A DNA stretch of 64,000 nucleotides from Nocardioides jensenii JCM 1364 = NBRC 14755 (GCF_001552535.1 NZ_BCRJ01000006.1:1-64000), one strand, 5' to 3'. Positions 16,716-24,728 are shown, numbered from the stretch's first letter. Notes: generated from the sequence alone by a model not told the origin. Program-made: numbers and translations.

Positions 16716-17364
16716 TTACCGGAACACCCACAGCTGGCCGAGCGGTAGTCGCGGTCGCGTCCCGCAGAAGCGTCCGCTGTGTGTCGCAAGGAACGGACGG
16801 CTGGCGGCGATACGCGGTCGGGGGCGTCGCAATGGGTCGCGGAACGTGTCGCGCGGGACGGCGGATCCCTCGGGGATCTGGGAGTTCGCGATCTTGCGTC
16901 GCTCGTATGCCTTGCGAGAGATCGCCTTCTTGAGCTCGCGCACGCTCAGGCGCTTGACAGCGGCCTCCGCAGCGTAGAAGTCGCGGGCGTCGTCAGACTT
17001 GATGGCCAGCAAGGTGTAGACATGCGACCAGGAAACGCGCGTGACCAGTTCGGCGACCTCCGCGTGGTCAGGGAACTGGCGCGCGAACTGGACCATCCGG
17101 CTGAGGTTGGTCTGGTCGAAGCCCGCACCGAACCGGGCCCTCAATTCTGGGACAGCGTCCCAAGAATTCTCTTGCCGTAGTCCGCGCGTCCGTCGCGGAG
17201 GGTGTTGATGGCGATCGCGCGACCCACGAGCCAGTCGTCATGGTGAGTGTTGCGTTGACCTGAGTCGCCGCTACTCGCTGGCCTCGCTCGACGAGCTCGA
17301 CCAAGTAGGGAAGCAAGGCATCTACGTCCTGCGGAACGTCGTCGCCAGGTACGAGCTCACTCAT
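16716..17364 (-). pseudogene. DUF1016 (YhcG-type) N-terminal domain, frameshifted and truncated
   Basis: Three minus-strand frames together match the N-terminal domain of DUF1016/YhcG proteins. They read LLPYLVELVERGQRVAATQV (starting at 17364), DDWLVGRAIAINTLRDGRAD and YGKRILGTLSQN in the next frame, then LRARFGAGFDQTNLSRMVQF, VSWSHVYTLLAIKSDDARDF and RELKKAISRKAYERRKIANS. Homology ends near 16830 and the C-terminal PD-(D/E)XK nuclease domain is absent. So the gene has two frame changes and a lost 3' half. Confidence 0.78.
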
Positions 17365-17388
17365 GTTCTCCTCGGCTTGGTGGTTCTG

Positions 17389-17415
17389 AATTGGTGCGAC
17401 ACTGACGCACCAATT
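17389..17415. repeat. Inverted repeat, 10-bp arms
   Basis: AATTGGTGCG (17389-17398) and CGCACCAATT (17406-17415) flank a 7-base spacer just upstream of the DUF1016 remnant. It is a candidate operator or the end of a mobile element; there is no T-run for a terminator. Confidence 0.6.
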
Positions 17416-17439
17416 TGCATGGTGGTACCGACATCGGCT

Positions 17440-18110
17440 TCACTCGCGCCTCCGCCATGCCTGCCAGTCGGCGTACGTCTGGCCGATCTTCTCGGCAAGC
17501 AGCCGGTCGCGGTCGAGCGTCCGCGTGCTGATAGATCGCCATCGCAGCCTGGGACGCGTGGCCGGCGCGCGCCTGGAGCTCGGCCGCGGTGGCGCCGTGC
17601 TGGCCGGCCATGGTCAGCGTGGTGTGGCGCAGGTGGTGGATCGTCAGGTCCGGTCGGCCGGCCCTGTCGCGAGCGGGTCGGTAGCGGTCCATCAGGAAGC
17701 GGACGCTCATGTGGTCGGTGCGGTCGCCGGGGAAGAGAAGGCCCTTGTCGCCCTCGGCCGTGAACTCGAGCAGGTGGTGCTGGAGCATCGGGAGGAATGG
17801 CGGCGGGACGTGCACCACGCGGATGCCGCTCCTGGTCTTCGGGGTGCTGATGTGACGACCGCACTCGGGACAGGCGCCGCGCACCTACCGGTCCGCCTCC
17901 TTGTCGACCTTGCGGGTGACGCTGATGCGTCCCGTGACGCCATCGACGTCGGAGCGTCGTAGCTCGAGCAGCTCGCCTTCGCGGAGGCCGACGAAGGCAG
18001 CAAGCACGACGAAGAGCTTGATGTCCCCGGGCATGTCGTCGACGATGATCGCGATCTCATCGAACGCGGCGGGCACGGCCACGTTCTTCACCCGTGCCGT
18101 GCCGGCGCCG
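17440..18110 (-). pseudogene. Second tyrosine integrase, C-terminal remnant
   Basis: This is clearly related to the integrase at 9393-10670: FDEIAIIVDDMPGDIKLFVV, VGLREGELLELRRSDVDGVT (catalytic Arg), CPECGR insert, TIHHLRHTTLTMAGQHGATA (HxxR), ARAGHAS and AIYQHAD (Tyr). An in-frame amber codon at 17885-17887 interrupts it. A frameshift near 17520 moves the tail to LDRDRLLAEKIGQTYADW. The N-terminal 180 or so residues are missing; the upstream end runs straight into a stray LPXTG tail on the other strand. Confidence 0.85.
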
Positions 18111-18232
18111 CTGGGCCGAAGGTCGCGCTGCCCGACACCGGCGGTCCCTCACTGGTTCTGCTCTGGCTCGGCCTGGCCTCGACCCTGTGCGGTGGAGCGC
18201 TGATGCGCAACCGACGGGTGCACGCGAGCTGA
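18101..18232 (+). pseudogene. LPXTG cell-wall sorting signal, 3' fragment of a surface protein gene
   Basis: In frame to the TGA at 18230-18232 the sequence reads AGAAGPKVALPDTGG, then a hydrophobic span (PSLVLLWLGLASTLCGGAL) and the basic tail MRNRRVHAS. This is a complete sortase motif LPDTG, membrane anchor and positive tail, the classic C-terminus of a sortase-anchored surface protein. Everything upstream has been replaced by the integrase remnant, so only the last 35-40 codons survive. Confidence 0.75.
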
Positions 18233-18259
18233 GGCCGGAAGGCTCGCGGGCACCGAGTC

Positions 18260-18590
18260 CTACTCCGGCAGCGGCAAGCTGTCCGGGGTCTTGGTGTAGC
18301 CGAGCTGCTCGATGACGCGACCCTCACTGACCCGCGTCACGTTCACGCCCAGGACCGACTCCGCGTCGGTGGGCCCGAACCGGTAGCGCCACCGCACCGT
18401 TGCCCACTCCCCGTCCGTGAACACGTGCTCGACCTCGAACGTCGTCGACTCGTCGTCCATCAGCTCTGCCCAGAACGCGACACACGCGTCCTTGCCGGCG
18501 TACGCCGTGCCGTCGGGTGCGGGCTGTGCCGACACCATCAGGCAGTCGTCGTGGACCAGGGCGGCCATCGCGTCGGTGTCGCCCGGCCGG
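18260..18590 (-). pseudogene. SnoaL-like (NTF2-fold) protein, N-terminus deleted
   Basis: The minus-strand frame reads ARPGDTDAMAALVHDDCLMV and then AYAGKDACVAFWAELMDDES and VNVTRVSEGRVIEQLGY, matching SnoaL-like/NTF2-fold proteins of about 120-130 residues. The first 20 or so residues expected before PGDTDAM are absent because the sequence joins directly to a TetR gene on the other strand near 18590. An internal ATG at 18568 could still start a 102-residue protein lacking the first helix. Confidence 0.7.
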
Positions 18591-19098
18591 GCAGGAGCTC
18601 TTCTACTCCCACGGCGCCTCGGTCGGGGTCGACGCTCTGCTCAAGGAGGCCAACGTGGCCCGCCGGTCGCTCTACGAGCACTTCGGCGGCAAGGACGGCC
18701 TGATCGAGGCCGTCATCCGGCGCGCCGCCGAGCAGGACATCGCGTGGTACGAGGAGGCGCTGGCCGGTGCCGACGAACCGAGGGCCCGCCTGCTCGGGCT
18801 CTTCGACCGCTTGGATGACCTGGTCTCCGACGCCGACTTCCGCGGCTGTCGCTACTTCGCGACCGACCTCGCGCTCACCGACCCCGAGCACCCCGCCCAT
18901 GCCGAGACCCGCTCCTTCCGGCGTCGCCTGCGCGCGCTCCTGGCCCGGGAGGTCACGGCCCTGGGCCACGACGATCCGGACCGCGCTGCCGAGCAGCTGC
19001 ACCTGCTGATCGAAGGAACGCTCGTGATGGGCTCGACTCGCGGCGACCAGCACCCGGCCCGTGCCGCGCGCGACCTCGCCGAGACCTTGCTCGCCTGA
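18586..19098 (+). pseudogene. TetR-family regulator, N-terminus deleted
   Basis: The frame starts in the middle of helix 1 (AGQELFYSHGASVGVDALLK), continues through the recognition helix (ANVARRSLYEHFGGKDGLIE) and has a complete ligand-binding domain ending ARAARDLAETLLA. Family members have another 15-20 residues and a start codon before this point. Upstream sequence belongs to the divergent SnoaL-like gene. The same deletion must have removed the shared promoter, so expression and DNA binding are both doubtful. Confidence 0.72.
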
Positions 19099-19149
19099 CT
19101 GCATCTGCCGCAGCAGCCGGGCCGGCGTGGCTCCGAGTACGATCCCGGC

Positions 19150-20178
19150 GTGGACCTGACTCGGCTGGCTGCCTCGCTCCTGCTCGTTGTCGGCCTGGCC
19201 ACTGGCTGCGGTTCCGACGACAAGCACAAGGACGATCCGAAGGCCGAGCAGACGACGCCCACCGCGATCCCGGAGGACCTGCAGCCCCCGGAGCACAAGG
19301 CGGTCCGCGACCCGCGGCTCGTGCTGGCCCTGGTGCCGGCCGACGCGGAGATCCTCACCATCACCGACTACGACGCGATCCGCGCCGACCTGGGCATGGA
19401 GGACCTCACCAGCCACTCGCTGATGACCGACCGTACGGCGTTCTGGGAGCAGGCCGATCGCGAGAGCGTGATGCTGACCGACGGTCTGCTCCGCGAGGAG
19501 CACTCACGACTCTGGCTGGACTACGGCTTCACCCAGGACGACGTCGACTGGGAGGCCCGCTTCACCGGACCCGACGGACCGGGCTTCGTGCTGGGCTTCC
19601 GGCCCGACCAGGACATGGCCGAGGTGGGCAAGGCGGTGAAGGACGATGTTGCTCCGCTCAAGGACGCGAGGGTCGAGGCCGATCAGCACCTCCTGGTCTC
19701 CGGCATCGCCGAGGAGGGCGACCCGGTGTGGGCCTCCGATCCGCTGCTGCCCGAGCTCGTCGACGCCGACGCCGAGTCGACCTACCTGCGCCGGAGCTGC
19801 ATTCCGGTCAACGACGCCCTCGGCGTCGACGCGACGTACGAGGACCAGGAGGCCCTGGAGAGCGCGTTCGACGTCACGAACCTGATGCCGCTCGAGGCCT
19901 TCTCGGTCAATGTCACCGACCAAGTCGCCACCGCACGCACCGACGTGGACCGCACCGACCTGCACGACCGTGCCGACCTGATCGACGTGTGGCCCGAGAC
20001 CGGCACCATCACCTGGCGCGACGCCTTCGAAGGACTCGTCGTCGCCGATCCGTCGACCGGGCGGATCGGCTTCAAGGTCCGCAATCCGGTGGCCGCGGCC
20101 AACCTCGTGCTGGGCGACCACCTGCCCTTCGCGATCTGCAACGAGCTGACCCCGCTGGACGAGCCGACCGGCCTCTGA
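19150..20178 (+). CDS. Secreted lipoprotein of unknown function
   Basis: A 342-residue protein with a lipoprotein signal peptide (LAASLLLVVGLATGCGSDD, Cys at about residue 20), then an acidic linker and a long soluble domain (LVPADAEILTITDYDAIRAD, DVDWEARFTGPDGPGFVLGF). I do not recognise a named domain; similar acidic lipoproteins occur next to SURF1 in related actinobacteria. The start is GTG. It is the first gene to the right of the decayed region that looks like ordinary chromosome, followed after 30 bp by the SURF1 gene. Confidence 0.75.
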   Translation: MDLTRLAASLLLVVGLATGCGSDDKHKDDPKAEQTTPTAIPEDLQPPEHKAVRDPRLVLALVPADAEILTITDYDAIRADLGMEDLTSHSLMTDRTAFWEQADRESVMLTDGLLREEHSRLWLDYGFTQDDVDWEARFTGPDGPGFVLGFRPDQDMAEVGKAVKDDVAPLKDARVEADQHLLVSGIAEEGDPVWASDPLLPELVDADAESTYLRRSCIPVNDALGVDATYEDQEALESAFDVTNLMPLEAFSVNVTDQVATARTDVDRTDLHDRADLIDVWPETGTITWRDAFEGLVVADPSTGRIGFKVRNPVAAANLVLGDHLPFAICNELTPLDEPTGL

Positions 20179-20208
20179 TCCCCACGACCTGCTCCGTAGA
20201 GTGGGCCC

Positions 20209-20985
20209 GTGCCCGCCAGTCCGCTGCTCCGCCCGAAGTACTGGGGGTTCCACCTCCTGGCCCTCGTGCTGGTCGGGATCGCCTGCGGTCTCGGTGTCTG
20301 GCAGCTCAACGCGTGGCAGGCCCACCGCGCCGCCGAGGCCCGTGACCTGACCCGCATCGAACCCGAGCAGCTCACCGACGTGATCGGCGCCGACGACCCG
20401 TTCCCCGGGCGCAAGGTCGGCCAGCCGGTCGTCGTACGCGGCTCGTGGGTGCCCCAGTCGACCCTGTTCGTCAGCGGCCGCGAGCACGACGGTGACCAGG
20501 GCTACTGGGTGATGACGCCGGTCGCGATCGACGGCCAGGACGGCGCGGCGCTGCTCGTCGTACGAGGGTGGACCCCCGACGTCGACGATGCCCCGCCCGC
20601 GCCGAGCGGCGCCACCGCGTTCGTGGCCTGGCTCCAGCCGACCGAGGGCACCGGCCAGGTCGACGACGACCCCGACGACGACGTGCTGCCCCAGGTGCGG
20701 ATGGCCGACGCGCTCCAGCACGTCGACCAGGACCTGTACGGCGCCTATGCAGTCGTCGCGAACGACGTGGCTGACGGCGACTGGCCGCACGGCGACACCG
20801 CAGTCAACGACGGCACCGAGGGTCTGGCCGCGGCCAGCCTCGACCAGCTCCCCGAGGTGGGGCGTACGACGGCCCTGCGCAACCTGCTCTACGCCATCGA
20901 GTGGTGGGTCTTCGGCCTGTTCGCCGGCTTCATCTGGTGGCGCTGGGTGAGCGACGAGACCGAGCGGTTAAGGTCGGCCGCGTGA
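20209..20985 (+). CDS. SURF1-family cytochrome oxidase assembly protein
   Basis: A 258-residue membrane protein with one transmembrane helix at each end (FHLLALVLVGIACGLGVWQL and LYAIEWWVFGLFAGFIWWRW) and a central extracytoplasmic domain with VVVRGSWVPQSTLFVSGREH, GYWVMTPVAI and LLVVRGW, the SURF1 pattern. Family members help assemble heme-copper oxidases. GTG start. Its stop overlaps the GTG of the DUF3817 gene by 4 bp. Confidence 0.9.
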   Translation: MPASPLLRPKYWGFHLLALVLVGIACGLGVWQLNAWQAHRAAEARDLTRIEPEQLTDVIGADDPFPGRKVGQPVVVRGSWVPQSTLFVSGREHDGDQGYWVMTPVAIDGQDGAALLVVRGWTPDVDDAPPAPSGATAFVAWLQPTEGTGQVDDDPDDDVLPQVRMADALQHVDQDLYGAYAVVANDVADGDWPHGDTAVNDGTEGLAAASLDQLPEVGRTTALRNLLYAIEWWVFGLFAGFIWWRWVSDETERLRSAA

Positions 20986-21338
20986 AGAGCGCCAACGCCA
21001 CCCTGACCCGCTACCGCGTGATGGCCACCGTCGTCGGTGTCCTGCTGATCGTCCTGATCCTTGTCGGCGTGCCGTTGAAGTACCTGCTCGACGACGGCAC
21101 CGACGCCCAGCAGCTCGGCGAGTGGATCACGACCTACCTCGGCGTCGCCCATGGCTGGCTCTACATGATCTTCCTGGTCACCGCCTTCCTGCTGGCCCGC
21201 AAGGAGCGCTGGGAGCTGCCGTTCACGATCGTCACGCTGATCTGCGGCACGATCCCGATCCTCAGCTTCTGGGCCGAGCACCGGGCCACCAAGCGGGTGC
21301 ACGACGAAGGGGCCCGGGCCGAGGCGACCAGCGCCTGA
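20982..21338 (+). CDS. DUF3817 integral membrane protein
   Basis: A 118-residue protein with three hydrophobic segments: ATVVGVLLIVLILVGVPLKY, LGVAHGWLYMIFLVTAFLLA and LPFTIVTLICGTIPILSFWA. The HGWLYMIFL core and the following RKERWELP are typical of DUF3817. The GTG overlaps the SURF1 stop, so it is co-translated. Function is not established; the link to SURF1 is conserved enough in actinobacteria to suggest a role around the respiratory chain. Confidence 0.85.
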   Translation: MKSANATLTRYRVMATVVGVLLIVLILVGVPLKYLLDDGTDAQQLGEWITTYLGVAHGWLYMIFLVTAFLLARKERWELPFTIVTLICGTIPILSFWAEHRATKRVHDEGARAEATSA

Positions 21339-21391
21339 CCCGAGCCCCTTCCGCGGTGGCTGCGACCGTTCGTTGAACGGAGCTCAGTGAC

Positions 21392-22324
21392 TCAGTGCTG
21401 CTGCTTGTGGTTCCAGGGCTTGAAGCCGGCCGCCTCGGCAGCGGCGGCGTCGGTGAACCACACCTCGGCCTTGGTCCGCTCGAACGACGGCGACTCGGTG
21501 GTGTGGAACAGCATGGAGCCGGCGTTTCCCTTGACGGCGTACGACGCGTCAGGGGCCGAACCGTCCTCCAGCGGTGCAGCCGATCCGGTACCGTAGGGCG
21601 ACTCGCCGGCCGAAGCCGAGTCGGTGGGCGCGTCGGCGACGGCCTTCAGGTCGACGACCTCGGCCGGGTTGTCCGGCGTGGTGTCGGCGTGCGGAGCATC
21701 GGCAGCGTCGGCCAGCGCCTCGTCGGGCGTGGCCGCAGCCGCGTCGTCCTCGGCACGGTCGGCCGGGGCACCGGCAGCAGTCTTCTGGGCGGGGGACGGC
21801 GGCGGAGCGGGGACATAGCTGGACTGCCAGTTGTCGCCGGCACCCTGGCCGCCACGCAGCTTCTTGAACACCAGGCCACCGACGCCCGCGAGCACGCCGA
21901 CCAGGACCAGCTTCTTCAGCTTGCCGCCCTTCTTCTGGGGCTCGGGCTCGATGCCACGCAGCTCGTTGACCTTGGCCACCGCCGCGTCGCGACCGGTGAT
22001 CGCCTTCTCGGTGGCCAGAGCCCTGCCCTCGGCCAGCAGCGGAACCGCCTTCTCGCGGGCCTCCCCGGCCTTCTCAGCGGCGAGCGACCTGCCCTCCGCG
22101 ATGTAGGGGGCGGCCTTCTCGCGAGCTTCGGCAGCGCGCTCACGCGCGTCGGCGATCAGCGGAGCGGCCTTCTCGCGAGCGTCCTGGAGCAGCGGACCGG
22201 CGGCTTCGCGTGCCTGGTCGACTGCGTCGCGCGCGGTCTCCATGGCAGATTCGATGCGCGGGCGCAGGTCATCGGCCAGCTCGTTGGCGGAGTCGATCAG
22301 GTTCTTCTTGCGTCGCATGCCCAT
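21392..22324 (-). CDS. Actinobacterial protein with amphipathic repeat region and membrane segment
   Basis: A 310-residue protein. Residues about 20-130 form an Ala/Glu/Lys/Arg-rich repeat (AREKAAPLIADARERAAEAR and similar 11-residue units), a predicted long amphipathic helix like apolipoprotein or LEA repeats. A basic patch and short hydrophobic span follow (KLKKLVLVGVLAGVGGLVFK), then a disordered acidic Pro/Ala linker, and a C-terminal motif (KAEVWFTDAAAAEAAGFKPW). The ATG at 22324 has GGGAGG 8 bases upstream. It may be a membrane- or envelope-associated structural protein. Divergent from the cyclophilin gene. Confidence 0.75.
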   Translation of the reverse strand: MGMRRKKNLIDSANELADDLRPRIESAMETARDAVDQAREAAGPLLQDAREKAAPLIADARERAAEAREKAAPYIAEGRSLAAEKAGEAREKAVPLLAEGRALATEKAITGRDAAVAKVNELRGIEPEPQKKGGKLKKLVLVGVLAGVGGLVFKKLRGGQGAGDNWQSSYVPAPPPSPAQKTAAGAPADRAEDDAAAATPDEALADAADAPHADTTPDNPAEVVDLKAVADAPTDSASAGESPYGTGSAAPLEDGSAPDASYAVKGNAGSMLFHTTESPSFERTKAEVWFTDAAAAEAAGFKPWNHKQQH

Positions 22325-22469
22325 GCTTGGAGCCTCCCGTGTCGATTCGTTGCTTCCGATCAAACACCACAGGTGGGCAGCAACCAACAGCGCGTCCGCG
22401 ACCTGCTCTTCGCAGGCTTGCCCGGGCCTGCGAAGATCTATCCGTCCACGCACTCCACGAAAGGCAGTC

Positions 22470-22985
22470 ATGGCTGACCTGCAGGCCACCCTGAAGACCA
22501 ACAAGGGTGACATCAACATCAACCTGTTCCCGAACCACGCCCCCGAGACCGTGGAGAACTTCGTCGGCCTCGCCGAGGGCACCAAGGACTACAAGGACGA
22601 CGCCGGTCGCTCCGGCGAGAAGTTCTACGACGGCCTGATCTTCCACCGGGTGATCAACGGCTTCATGATCCAGGGCGGTTGCCCGCTCGGCCAGGGCATC
22701 GGTGGCCCCGGCTACAAGTTCAAGGACGAGTTCCACCCCGAGCTGCAGTTCAACAAGCCCTACCTGCTCGCCATGGCCAACGCCGGCCCGGGCACCAACG
22801 GCTCGCAGTTCTTCATCACCGTGGGCCCGACCCCGCACCTGAACAACAAGCACACCATCTTCGGCGAGGTCGCCGACCAGGCCTCGCGCGAGGTCGTCGA
22901 CGCGATCGCCACCGCGCCCACCGGTCGCATGGACCGCCCGGTCGAGGACATCGTCATCGACTCCGTCGAGGTCGTTCGGCCCTGA
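22470..22985 (+). CDS. ppiA: Peptidyl-prolyl cis-trans isomerase, cyclophilin type
   Basis: A 171-residue cytoplasmic cyclophilin. It contains FYDGLIFHRVINGFMIQGGC (catalytic Arg in FHRV and the following FMIQGG), ANAGPGTNGSQFFITVGPTP and NNKHTIFGEVAD. Length and motifs are complete. In actinobacteria ppiA sits beside the rhomboid and crgA genes near the replication origin, as here. It is followed by the rhomboid gene with no gap. Confidence 0.95.
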   Translation: MADLQATLKTNKGDININLFPNHAPETVENFVGLAEGTKDYKDDAGRSGEKFYDGLIFHRVINGFMIQGGCPLGQGIGGPGYKFKDEFHPELQFNKPYLLAMANAGPGTNGSQFFITVGPTPHLNNKHTIFGEVADQASREVVDAIATAPTGRMDRPVEDIVIDSVEVVRP

Positions 22986-22986
22986 C

Positions 22987-23931
22987 TTGAGTACGCCGCC
23001 CGACTCCTCCCTCCCCGTGTGCTACCGGCACCCGGGGAAGGAGGCCTACATCCGGTGCCAGCGCTGCGAGCGCTCGATCTGCCCGGACTGCATGATCCCG
23101 GCCGCCGTCGGGTTCCAGTGCCCCTCCTGCGTGCACCAGGGCGCGAAGCAGACCCGCAGCGGCCGTACGCCGTACGGCGGGCAGCGCTCGGGCAACCCGG
23201 CACTGACCTCGATGGTCCTGATCGGGCTGAATGCTCTGGTGTTCCTGTTCATCCGGGGCACCGGCGGCCACAGCAGCGAATGGGTCTCGCGCCTGGCACT
23301 GACCCCACTCGGCAAGTGCCTGGCCCCCGACCAGCCGGGAGCCTACTACCCCGGTGTCGAGTCCGAGGCCGTGTGCAAGGCCGGCAACGCGCCGGGTCAC
23401 GCCACCGAGTGGGCACACGGGGTCGCCGGTGGCGAGTGGTGGCAGCTGGTCACCAGCATGTTCGCGCACGTCGACTTCATGCACGTCGCCTTCAACCTGC
23501 TGGCCCTGTGGTTCCTCGGTCCGCAGCTCGAGATGATCCTGGGCCGTACCCGCTTCCTGGTCGTCTACCTGCTCTCCGGCCTGACCGGCTCGGCTGCGGT
23601 CTACTGGCTCTCCGGTGCCGGCGAGCAGACCCTCGGAGCCTCTGGCGCCATCTTCGGCCTGATGGGCGCCCTGCTGGTGGTCGGTCTCAAGACCGGCGGC
23701 AACGTCAGCCAGCTGTTGCTCTGGATCGGTCTCAACGTCTTCATCACCATCAGCGGCTCCAACATCTCGTGGCAGGGGCACCTCGGCGGATTCATCGGCG
23801 GGGCTCTCCTGGGGGCCGTCCTCGCCTACGCCCCGAAGGATCGCCGTACCCTCTGGCAGGCGATCGGCGTGAGCCTCGTGCTGATCGCTGTCGTCGGCAC
23901 CGTGGCCGCTCGCACCGCCGTCCTTGTCTGA
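22987..23931 (+). CDS. Rhomboid intramembrane serine protease with N-terminal zinc-binding domain
   Basis: A 314-residue protein starting at TTG one base after ppiA. Residues about 10-55 form a B-box-like zinc domain (CYRHPGKEAYIRCQRCERSI, CPDCM, CPSCV). Then come seven or so membrane segments with the rhomboid signatures: FAHVDFMHVAFNLLALWFLG, the catalytic Ser in TLGASGAIFGLMG and the catalytic His in GHLGGFIGGALLG. These proteases cut substrates within the membrane. The domain combination is usual in actinobacteria. Confidence 0.93.
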   Translation: MSTPPDSSLPVCYRHPGKEAYIRCQRCERSICPDCMIPAAVGFQCPSCVHQGAKQTRSGRTPYGGQRSGNPALTSMVLIGLNALVFLFIRGTGGHSSEWVSRLALTPLGKCLAPDQPGAYYPGVESEAVCKAGNAPGHATEWAHGVAGGEWWQLVTSMFAHVDFMHVAFNLLALWFLGPQLEMILGRTRFLVVYLLSGLTGSAAVYWLSGAGEQTLGASGAIFGLMGALLVVGLKTGGNVSQLLLWIGLNVFITISGSNISWQGHLGGFIGGALLGAVLAYAPKDRRTLWQAIGVSLVLIAVVGTVAARTAVLV

Positions 23932-23970
23932 CCGCTCTCGTCTGAGCGCCTGCGAGGTCGTTGCGCCGGC

Positions 23971-24010
23971 GTAGGAGATTCCCCGGCACCGGTGCCGGAG
24001 AATCTCCTAC
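23971..24010. repeat. 40-bp near-perfect palindrome
   Basis: The two 20-base halves are reverse complements except for one position: outer arms GTAGGAGATTC and GAATCTCCTAC, inner part CCGGCACC|GGTGCCGG with no loop. It lies 40 bp after the rhomboid stop. There is no T-run; it may act as a terminator, protein site or mobile palindrome. Confidence 0.8.
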
Positions 24011-24051
24011 GTTGAGTGGACTCATGCCCATCCACTCCGCTCAGCGATGAG

Positions 24052-24083
24052 TTATGCACACTGTGGATAACCCCTGTGGAGAA
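24052..24083. promoter_or_regulatory. Cluster of three DnaA-box-like 9-mers
   Basis: TTATGCACA (24052-24060), TGTGGATAA (24062-24070, exact complement of the consensus TTATCCACA) and TGTGGAGAA (24075-24083, complement TTCTCCACA) lie within 32 bp in alternating orientation. The neighbourhood (ppiA, crgA, pknB operon) is origin-proximal in related genomes, but dnaA and dnaN are not in the window. Confidence 0.55.
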
Positions 24084-24125
24084 CTTACAGGCGTGTGATT
24101 CCGCAGGTCAGAGGCGTGAAATGGC

Positions 24126-24154
24126 AGCAGGGCCGGTGGAGAACCGGCCCTGCT
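24126..24154 (-). terminator. Terminator hairpin after crgA
   Basis: AGCAGGGCCGGT and ACCGGCCCTGCT make a perfect 12-bp stem with a 5-base loop (GGAGA), 21 bases past the crgA stop on the minus strand. It lacks a strong T-run, which is common for high-GC actinobacterial terminators. Confidence 0.75.
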
Positions 24155-24175
24155 GTGCGGATCAGACGCGCGAGG

Positions 24176-24661
24176 TCACTCCCAGCGCGTGGCGAAGGTG
24201 AAGCCCACGGCCATGAACCCGATGCCGACGGCCAGGTTGAGCTGACCCAGGTCTCCGAGCAGCCAGATCTCGCCCTCGGGGCGGTCGGCGAAGATGTAGA
24301 AGGTGCAGATCCAGATCAGGCCGATCAGGAAGCAGCCGAGCATGCCGACCACGACACCGCGACCACGACCCAGGGGAGTCTTGGGGTGCGCGGAGACGAT
24401 CAGGCCGAGGAAGATCAGACCGAAGCCCACGGCCCAGTTCCAGTCCTTGAGCTTGTCCATGCTGGGGATCAGCGTGTCGGGCTCACCGCCCTTGCCGGTC
24501 GTCTCGAAGGCCCGGACATCACGGACGTAGAGCGTCCAGATCACGACGTACGCGATGCCGGCAGCCACCAACAGGATCGTGATCAGGAACCGGATCGAGA
24601 AGATCGGTCCCTTCACCGCGTTGGGGTCTACCAGCTCGTGCTTGTCTTTGGACTTGGACAC
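24176..24661 (-). CDS. crgA: Cell division protein CrgA, tandem-domain form
   Basis: CrgA is an inner-membrane septation protein that interacts with FtsZ-ring and peptidoglycan synthesis proteins. Usual members are 80-95 residues with two membrane helices. This one is 161 residues with two such units: KGPIFSIRFLITILLVAAGI with LKDWNWAVGFGLIFLGLIVS, and GVVVGMLGCFLIGLIWICTF with LGQLNLAVGIGFMAVGFTFA followed by the terminal TRWE. I prefer the GTG at 24661 because AGGAG lies 6 bases before it; an ATG two codons earlier touches the same ribosome site. Divergent from the DUF881 gene. Confidence 0.85.
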   Translation of the reverse strand: MSKSKDKHELVDPNAVKGPIFSIRFLITILLVAAGIAYVVIWTLYVRDVRAFETTGKGGEPDTLIPSMDKLKDWNWAVGFGLIFLGLIVSAHPKTPLGRGRGVVVGMLGCFLIGLIWICTFYIFADRPEGEIWLLGDLGQLNLAVGIGFMAVGFTFATRWE

Positions 24662-24728
24662 CGACATCTCCTCAATAACTGACCAGGTGCGGCTGGACTC
24701 CCGGGCGCACCGGGTTAGCGTAGTCGCC

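Noticed and set aside
22987-24175. Chromosome origin oriC in the rhomboid-crgA gap
   Set aside because: The gap has three DnaA-like boxes but is only 244 bp, and dnaA/dnaN are not beside it. The boxes alone do not support calling an origin.
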